Shown here: piece after piece, positions 59,144-64,000 of the stretch
Layout of the letters: every line of letters begins with the position of its first letter
How positions within the stretch are numbered: the stretch's first letter is position 1
Assembly (NCBI GenBank): GCA_965200685.1
Contig: OZ241379.1
Coordinates: forward strand, 1,488,001 to 1,552,000
From: Bin5 sp965200685
GTDB taxonomy: Bacteria; Chloroflexota; Anaerolineae; Caldilineales; Caldilineaceae
Length of the DNA stretch: 64,000 bases
Direction of reading: 5' to 3'
Program-made: the position numbers and the translations under genes
The notes under the pieces: model-generated
Told to the model about the DNA's origin: nothing
Seen by the model: only the letters and a program-made list of their open reading frames with translations
Databases searched by the model: none

Positions 59144-60070
59144 ATGAATAAAAACAAAAGAAAAAGCGGTACAGAAACCAGCTCGTTTGGGACACCCGGA
59201 CGCATCAACCACGATTCGTCAAAATTCTATAATAGCAGGCTATATGAGGGACTCTCATATGGCCAGGAGGTAGAGTACAGAGAAAACCCGATTGACACAG
59301 ACAACCTGAATCGGATCTTTTGCAAAAGCAGTGTGTCCATGGATGAACTCCCGGACAGCAGCGTTCATTTGATGGTTACATCGCCGCCCTATAACGTTGG
59401 CAAACAGTATGATGATGATCTGTCCCTAGGCGAGTATCGGGCCCTACTGATGTCTGTTTTCCAGGAGACATACAGGGTGTTAGTGCCAGGCGGTAGGGTG
59501 TGTATCAATGTCGCGAACTTGGGCCGCAAACCGTATCTCCCTCTCCACAGCTTCATCATTGAGGATATGCAGCAGATTGGCTTCTTGATGAGAGGGGAGA
59601 TTCTTTGGAACAAAGGGAGCAGTGCAAGTGCCTCTACGGCCTGGGGTACGTGGTTAAAAGCGACCAACCCTGTATTGAGAGACATTCATGAATATATCCT
59701 CGTCTTCTGCAAGGATACCTTTACGCGTAAAAACCCATCCAAAAGAGAAAGCACAATTTCAAAGGAAGAGTTCCTAGAATTTACAAAGAGCATTTGGTCT
59801 TTTCCTGCAGAACGGGCTAGGAAAATTGGGCATCCTGCCCCCTTTCCCGTTGAGCTGCCCTATCGCATCATACAGCTTTATACGTTTGCAGGAGATGTTG
59901 TGCTTGATCCCTTTGTTGGAGCAGGGACGAGCTGCATTGCGGCCGTCAAGACGGACAGAAGATACGTTGGCTATGATGTTGATGAAGCGTATTGTAGCCT
60001 TGCTGAACAAAGAATCGAACAGTTCCGCAACGAACAACGACAATTGCCTTTGCGTATGACCGGCCTATAG
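59144..60070 (+). CDS. DNA methyltransferase, beta-class (TSPPY), orphan
   Basis: 308 residues from ATG 59144; a TTG start at 59114 would add ten residues. The catalytic motif TSPPYNVGKQYDD comes first (79-91) and SAM-binding motif I, DPFVGAGTSCIAA, near residue 257, so this is the beta-class order used by N4-cytosine and some N6-adenine methylases. SSASASTAWGTWLKATNPVLRDIHEYILVF lies between. The first 50 residues are charged and poorly conserved. No nuclease gene is adjacent. The stop overlaps the convergent permease stop by 6 nt. Confidence 0.87.
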   Translation: MNKNKRKSGTETSSFGTPGRINHDSSKFYNSRLYEGLSYGQEVEYRENPIDTDNLNRIFCKSSVSMDELPDSSVHLMVTSPPYNVGKQYDDDLSLGEYRALLMSVFQETYRVLVPGGRVCINVANLGRKPYLPLHSFIIEDMQQIGFLMRGEILWNKGSSASASTAWGTWLKATNPVLRDIHEYILVFCKDTFTRKNPSKRESTISKEEFLEFTKSIWSFPAERARKIGHPAPFPVELPYRIIQLYTFAGDVVLDPFVGAGTSCIAAVKTDRRYVGYDVDEAYCSLAEQRIEQFRNEQRQLPLRMTGL

Positions 60071-60898
60071 TTTCAAGCCGCCCTGTGTCAGGCCATCGAC
60101 AAAGCGTCGCTGTAATGCCAAAAAGATCACCAAGACCGGCACGATCATCATCACAGCCCCCGCGCTGGTCAAGGCCCAATTGCGTCCAAAACGTTGTTGA
60201 AAGTTATAGTAACTGGTTGTGACCGGTAGCAATGCATCGTCATGTAAGAAGATCAGCGCGACTTGGAACTCGCCCCAGATCGCTAGGGCCACGACTAAAC
60301 CGACCGTCAGAAAACCGGGCCACATAATCGGCAGGACCACTCGGCTCATTACCTGCCACTCGTTGGCACCATCAACCCGGGCCGCATCCTCAAAATCCCT
60401 GGGCAGGCTGATGAGATAGGAGCGCAGGAGAAAGATGGCAAAGGGAGAATTGAGCGCAATGTAAATGATCATCAAACCGGGGCGGCTGTTGAGCAGGCCG
60501 AGGTTGCGCCAAAGAATGAACAGAGGGATCACATATAGCCAAAAAGGAAGGGTAGACAGGGTCAACATATAGACCATATAACCGCTGCCGCCGGGCGGGT
60601 CCAGGCGTGCCAAGCTGTAGGCAGCCATCCCCCCAAGAATCAACACACCGGCCACGGTACCGACAACAAAGATCAGGCTGTTGGTCATGGTGGTCGCGAA
60701 CCCACCCTGTATCCAGGCCTCAGCAAAGTTCTCAATATAAATCTGGGAGGGCAAGCCGAGAGGATTTTTGCCCAATTCCAGATTGTTCTTGATTGAATTA
60801 AACACTAGGACCACCATTGGGCCTAAGGAAAATACGGTCAATAAGAGAAGAATGATATAGTTTGGGATCAGGTTGACTTTGCCTTTGCGCCGCAACAT
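60065..60898 (-). CDS. CUT1 ABC transporter permease (MalG-like), importer 3
   Basis: 277 residues from ATG 60898 with a GGGAGG ribosome site about 9 nt upstream; the longer open frame to 61006 overlaps the MalF-like gene. Helix 1 is NYIILLLLTVFSLGPMVVLVFNSIKNN. The EAA loop is RDFEDAARVDGANEWQVMSRVVLPIMWPGF. The C-terminus QRRFVDGLTQGGLKL is typical. Its start lies 4 nt after the MalF-like stop. The stop is shared in position with the convergent methyltransferase. Confidence 0.92.
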   Translation of the reverse strand: MLRRKGKVNLIPNYIILLLLTVFSLGPMVVLVFNSIKNNLELGKNPLGLPSQIYIENFAEAWIQGGFATTMTNSLIFVVGTVAGVLILGGMAAYSLARLDPPGGSGYMVYMLTLSTLPFWLYVIPLFILWRNLGLLNSRPGLMIIYIALNSPFAIFLLRSYLISLPRDFEDAARVDGANEWQVMSRVVLPIMWPGFLTVGLVVALAIWGEFQVALIFLHDDALLPVTTSYYNFQQRFGRNWALTSAGAVMMIVPVLVIFLALQRRFVDGLTQGGLKL

Positions 60899-60902
60899 AT
60901 TC

Positions 60903-61847
60903 TTACACCTCCCAGCCACGTTTGCGTAGGATCGCAAAGGTTGTTGCGATGATCCCCGCGATGATGCTGATTGTAATGCCGATGGCAGCCCCGTAACCGG
61001 CTTCAAAGCGCTGGAATGCCTGTTTGTACAGGTATGTCGCCAACAGTTCCGACGAGCCGGCCGGCCCTCCTTGGGTCAGAATCCAGACATAATCAAAGCC
61101 GAGGAAGGACCAGATCGCGGTCATCATGAGCATAAACATAAGGGTAGGACGGATGCCGGGCAGCGTAACATGGCGGAATTCCTGCCAGCGATTGGCCCCG
61201 TCGATCTTGGCCGCATCATACAGGTCCATGGGAATGTTCTGCATGGCAGTGAGGAACAGAATCATCAGGAACCCCCACCAATGCCAGTTGTCAGCGAACA
61301 TGATTGCGCCTAAGGCCGTGTCTTTATCGCCCAAATAGGCATGGTCCAGGCCAGGAATTCCAATATTTGCCAGCACGGCACCGATTCCCAATTGGGGGTT
61401 GTAGAGCATCTTCCAAATGAAGGCAGCGACAACACTGGGCAACACGTATGGCACAAAAAACGCTGTACGCATTGCCATAGCCCCACGACGTACCTGGGCC
61501 AAAAGCGTAGCAACCGCCAATGCCACGATGAACGGAACTGTCACAAAGAAAGCCAGCCAATAGATATTATGTTGAAAGGCTATGCGAAAATTACGATCCT
61601 CGAAAAACAACTCCTGAAAATTCTGTAACCCGACAAATTCCGCATCACCAATGCCGGACCATTCGGTAAGGGAGTAGTAGGCCCCAGACAGGGATGGCCC
61701 GACCACAACCATGAGATGAAGCAAGGTAATGGGCGCGATGAACAACCACGGCATGAGCTGCTTGCGAAACCGATTGCCGCGCAATAACGATTTCGAATGC
61801 GAGGGCAAAATTCTGTTCTGCCCCACGGACTCAGTACTCATTTGCAC
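60903..61847 (-). CDS. CUT1 ABC transporter permease (MalF-like), importer 3
   Basis: 314 residues. PWLFIAPITLLHLMVVVGPSLSGAYYSLTEWSGIGDAEFVGLQNFQELF at about residues 33-80 is a MalF start. AFFVPYVLPSVVAAFIWKMLYNPQLG is another hallmark. The EAA loop is MDLYDAAKIDGANRWQEFRHVTLPGIRPTL. It pairs with the MalG-like protein downstream. A perfect stem-loop lies between it and the SBP gene. Confidence 0.92.
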   Translation of the reverse strand: MQMSTESVGQNRILPSHSKSLLRGNRFRKQLMPWLFIAPITLLHLMVVVGPSLSGAYYSLTEWSGIGDAEFVGLQNFQELFFEDRNFRIAFQHNIYWLAFFVTVPFIVALAVATLLAQVRRGAMAMRTAFFVPYVLPSVVAAFIWKMLYNPQLGIGAVLANIGIPGLDHAYLGDKDTALGAIMFADNWHWWGFLMILFLTAMQNIPMDLYDAAKIDGANRWQEFRHVTLPGIRPTLMFMLMMTAIWSFLGFDYVWILTQGGPAGSSELLATYLYKQAFQRFEAGYGAAIGITISIIAGIIATTFAILRKRGWEV

Positions 61848-61877
61848 GGCAATTTCCTTTCACTGCCAGATACGATG

Positions 61878-61916
61878 AGTGGTTCGTGGCGAGAATTGCA
61901 CTCTACACGAACCACT
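61878..61916 (-). promoter_or_regulatory. Intercistronic stem-loop between SBP and permease genes, CUT1 importer 3
   Basis: AGTGGTTCGTG (61878-61888) and CACGAACCACT (61906-61916) form an 11-bp perfect stem with a 17-nt loop, 34 nt after the SBP stop. No T-run. The position and sequence (GTGGTTCGTG) resemble the stem-loops after other SBP genes in the window. Confidence 0.7.
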
Positions 61917-61950
61917 ACAGTTCTCTACACTGGTGTTACTCGTCTACGGT

Positions 61951-63312
61951 CTAGCGGTCCGGCATGGCCAGGGTTTCGCCGGCCTGCAACTCTTCTTGGA
62001 ACGTTTTGTCCAAGCCTTCTAAGTACTCCTCAGCCGTGAGGTCACCCACCCATAGCTTTTCAATCTCCTCATAGATGTACGAACCGCTCTTAGGCGGCCA
62101 GAAGGTCCAGGTTGTGTAACCGTAGCGGCCTTCATCGGAAGCCTGCGCGAATCGACTGAAGATCTCCGCCATACGTGCGTCGATATCGCCCAGCTCGTCA
62201 ACACTGATGCGGATCGGACCCAAGGCCAAACGACATTGGGAGAAGAAGTTGGCCTGTACTTCAGGGGAGAAGTAATGGGTCAGGAACTCGGCCGCAGCTG
62301 CGGGATGCTCCGCGTTTCGATTGATCGACATGGTGCCGCCAAGGCCGATGCTATAGAGCTCAGTGCCTGTGCTGGAAGGCATGGGCACCCAATCCCACTC
62401 GTTGCCATGATCGGTCCCTTCGCCGAAGTACTCATCCTCACGGCCATAGAACCAAGTCCCTTCCATGTTCATGGCCGCCTCACCTTCAGCGAAAGTGGTG
62501 CTGAACTGGGTAAAATCAGCCGCTAGGAAGTTCTCAACACTTCCCATCCAGTAACCCTTCTGCATCATATCATTGAGAATGTTGAGACTGGTTACGAAAT
62601 CCGGGTCGGTCCAGGGGATTTCACCTTGCAGAGCCTGATAGACTTTTTCCGGGCCGGCTACTTTATTGACAAATTCGGTGAAATACCATTCATTACAGGC
62701 CTGGCACTCGCCTGCTTGGCCAGCAAAGGGTATTATACCGGCCGCGTTGATCGTATCCGCTAGGGCGACCAGTTCTTCCATATCCGAGGGCGGTTCCCAG
62801 CCATTCTCTTCAAAGAGGGTTTTGTTATAATAGAGAATGATAGTTTCCAGCTCTTGGGGCAAGCTATATAAATTGCCATCAATGCGGCCTAAGTCCAATG
62901 CCCATGGGACGAACAGTTCATTCCAGCCGAACTGATCGACAAAATCATCTAGCGGCATCAACTGGTCGGCCAGAGCGAACTCAGCGACAAAGGATGGGCC
63001 GTGGGTCTGCACTAGGTCTGGGCCAGTTCCAGCGGCCAAGGCCGGACGTACTGCGTTGATCATATCTGCCTTTTTGTTGGCGATCACTTCAATGGTATCG
63101 CTCTGCTCATTGAAGCTGTTGACAGCCACCTCGATCACGCAGTCGGCGGTATCATTGGTACCCACCCACATGTTGACGATCTTCTTCTCCTCCATCACAG
63201 CATCATCGTCAGCGGTCATGGCCGCATCGGATGAAGGGGCGGCGGGGGCAGCACACGCGGATAGAATCAGACAGAGAACCAGAATGCTCCACAAAAGCAC
63301 ACGGCGCGACAT
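61951..63312 (-). CDS. Extracellular sugar-binding lipoprotein (family 1), CUT1 importer 3
   Basis: 453 residues from ATG 63312, which has AGGAGG 6 nt upstream; the in-frame ATG at 63342 has no such site. The signal peptide RRVLLWSILVLCLILSACAAP has lipobox LSAC near residues 16-19; there is no twin-arginine pair with the following pattern, so Sec export is likely, unlike the other CUT1 SBPs here. KIVNMWVGTNDTADCVIEVAVNSFNEQSDTIEV begins the mature domain. It serves the downstream permease pair. A strong promoter lies at 63440-63468. Confidence 0.92.
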   Translation of the reverse strand: MSRRVLLWSILVLCLILSACAAPAAPSSDAAMTADDDAVMEEKKIVNMWVGTNDTADCVIEVAVNSFNEQSDTIEVIANKKADMINAVRPALAAGTGPDLVQTHGPSFVAEFALADQLMPLDDFVDQFGWNELFVPWALDLGRIDGNLYSLPQELETIILYYNKTLFEENGWEPPSDMEELVALADTINAAGIIPFAGQAGECQACNEWYFTEFVNKVAGPEKVYQALQGEIPWTDPDFVTSLNILNDMMQKGYWMGSVENFLAADFTQFSTTFAEGEAAMNMEGTWFYGREDEYFGEGTDHGNEWDWVPMPSSTGTELYSIGLGGTMSINRNAEHPAAAAEFLTHYFSPEVQANFFSQCRLALGPIRISVDELGDIDARMAEIFSRFAQASDEGRYGYTTWTFWPPKSGSYIYEEIEKLWVGDLTAEEYLEGLDKTFQEELQAGETLAMPDR

Positions 63313-63364
63313 AACATTCCTCCTGTTCAATTGGATCGACATAGGTTGTCAGAGATGTATAAAT

Positions 63365-63385
63365 TGCGCGCTACTGTGGCGCGCG
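63365..63385 (-). promoter_or_regulatory. GC-rich stem-loop in the leader of CUT1 importer 3
   Basis: GCGCGC (63366-63371) and GCGCGC (63379-63384) form a self-complementary stem around a 7-nt loop in the leader before the SBP gene. No T-run follows. Confidence 0.4.
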
Positions 63386-63439
63386 ACAGTGGAAACTGCA
63401 CATTGCCTCGGCATTCATCCGAAGTACCGAGCAAAATAA

Positions 63440-63468
63440 AGTATAAAGGAAAGGGGAAAATACGTCAA
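63440..63468 (-). promoter_or_regulatory. Sigma-70-type promoter of CUT1 importer 3
   Basis: Read on the minus strand, TTGACG (63468-63463) and TATACT (63445-63440) are 17 nt apart. Transcription would start near 63433, giving a leader of about 120 nt before the SBP ATG at 63312. Confidence 0.7.
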
Positions 63469-63530
63469 ACTAATTGCCTAGGGACGCATGACGCATCATA
63501 CAGCACGTACCATGGCCGTGACCGACCACG

Positions 63531-63899
63531 CTATTCATCAACGATACGCCAATCTCCGGAAATTGTATTGTCGTCCTCATCCCAGATATCCCAAACATCA
63601 CGGTCTGGTTCCCCCACAGAGATGCGTCCAAGCCGAATTAGCGCACGTTGCACGGCCGCGTCTGGGGCCAGCTGTACAAATAGCCGGCTTGCCAAAACCA
63701 TAACCGCAATATCATCAAAGGGCATACCCGTCAGAAGATCGATAGGAGAAAGCCAATAGAACAGCGCGAACAGTGGCAAACTGAGTTTGAGCAGGGATGA
63801 TACCTTAGGATCTCTCATCAGTTGCCAAGTTACGGCAAGATCCCGTACAATATCTGTAATACGCCAGCCCCCGGGCGCAATTGATGGATTCTGGGCCAT
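63531..63899 (-). CDS. DUF1232 (YkvA-type) small membrane protein
   Basis: 122 residues. LKLSLPLFALFYWLSPIDLLTGMPFDDIAVM near residues 37-67 is the DUF1232 core, with the P-D-DD pattern (YWLSPIDL..PFDDI). Only one or two membrane segments are expected. The acidic C-terminus (VWDIWDEDDNTISGDW) is distinctive. The function is not known for this family. It is followed by the importer 3 promoter region; 63900-64000 shows no gene. Confidence 0.85.
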   Translation of the reverse strand: MAQNPSIAPGGWRITDIVRDLAVTWQLMRDPKVSSLLKLSLPLFALFYWLSPIDLLTGMPFDDIAVMVLASRLFVQLAPDAAVQRALIRLGRISVGEPDRDVWDIWDEDDNTISGDWRIVDE

Positions 63900-64000
63900 T
63901 TCAATAGACCTCCAGTCATTGGTAGCTCACATCGCAGTGGCAGTACCTGTGGCCACTAGGATTGTACCGTACTCAATATTGTCTCACACTGTTGCCCTAT

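Overview
The window looks like a chromosomal piece of a free-living or host-associated Chloroflexota bacterium, probably near Caldilineales/Anaerolineae. This is an inference from gene content: many Dpp-type and CUT1-type ABC importers without ATPase genes, phytanoyl-CoA dioxygenases, an F420-type LLM oxidoreductase gene, hydantoinase subunits, and bacterial -35/-10 promoters. No rRNA or tRNA gene was recognised. Base composition is fairly GC-rich apart from a few AT-rich islands, notably the methyltransferase at 41.3-43.3 kb and part of the 5.5-8.3 kb gene.

Layout. 1-3330: hydantoinase/oxoprolinase subunits A (cut by the window edge) and B, with an unrecognised two-helix membrane protein between them. 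3342-8308: a membrane-anchored sulfatase with C-terminal leucine-rich repeats, then a polytopic membrane protein ending in three near-identical 127-128-residue tandem repeats. 8358-12432: a promoter, a SAM-I riboswitch with terminator, then aspartate kinase, homoserine dehydrogenase and aspartate-semialdehyde dehydrogenase, i.e. the common trunk to methionine and threonine. 12585-18521: a HAD-like protein, FtsH, pseudouridine-5'-phosphate glycosidase (PsuG) and a degenerate PEP-utilising protein. 18575-22301: Dpp-type importer 1 with a promoter flanked by an inverted repeat. 22302-23935: a complex repeat array that runs into the 3' end of a DUF1156 DNA methylase gene. 26699-41117: an accessory catabolic region with two sugar-phosphate-isomerase-like TIM barrels, Dpp-type importer 2, two PhyH dioxygenases, a DegT aminotransferase, CUT1 importer 1 and a Gfo/Idh/MocA dehydrogenase. 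41318-43336: an AT-rich orphan methylase fused to a specificity-like domain. 43436-46572: CUT1 importer 2. 46809-51747: an alpha/beta hydrolase, nitrilase-family amidase, MFS transporter and site-2 protease. 51756-54511: an LLM oxidoreductase gene split in frame by an IS607-type element carrying tnpB and a decayed tnpA. 54635-60070: two more DNA methyltransferases, a CoA-transferase and an iron-type alcohol/glycerol dehydrogenase. 60065-63312: CUT1 importer 3. 63531-63899: a DUF1232 protein.

Themes. The window has five importers and no ATPase gene, four DNA methyltransferases with no recognisable nuclease partner, and recurring stem-loops between substrate-binding-protein genes and their permease genes. 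I found no complete new defence or biosynthetic system. The best leads are the sulfatase/tandem-repeat membrane pair, the exact IS607 insertion with an atypical TnpB, the repeat array captured by a methylase gene, and two inverted repeats placed around promoters.
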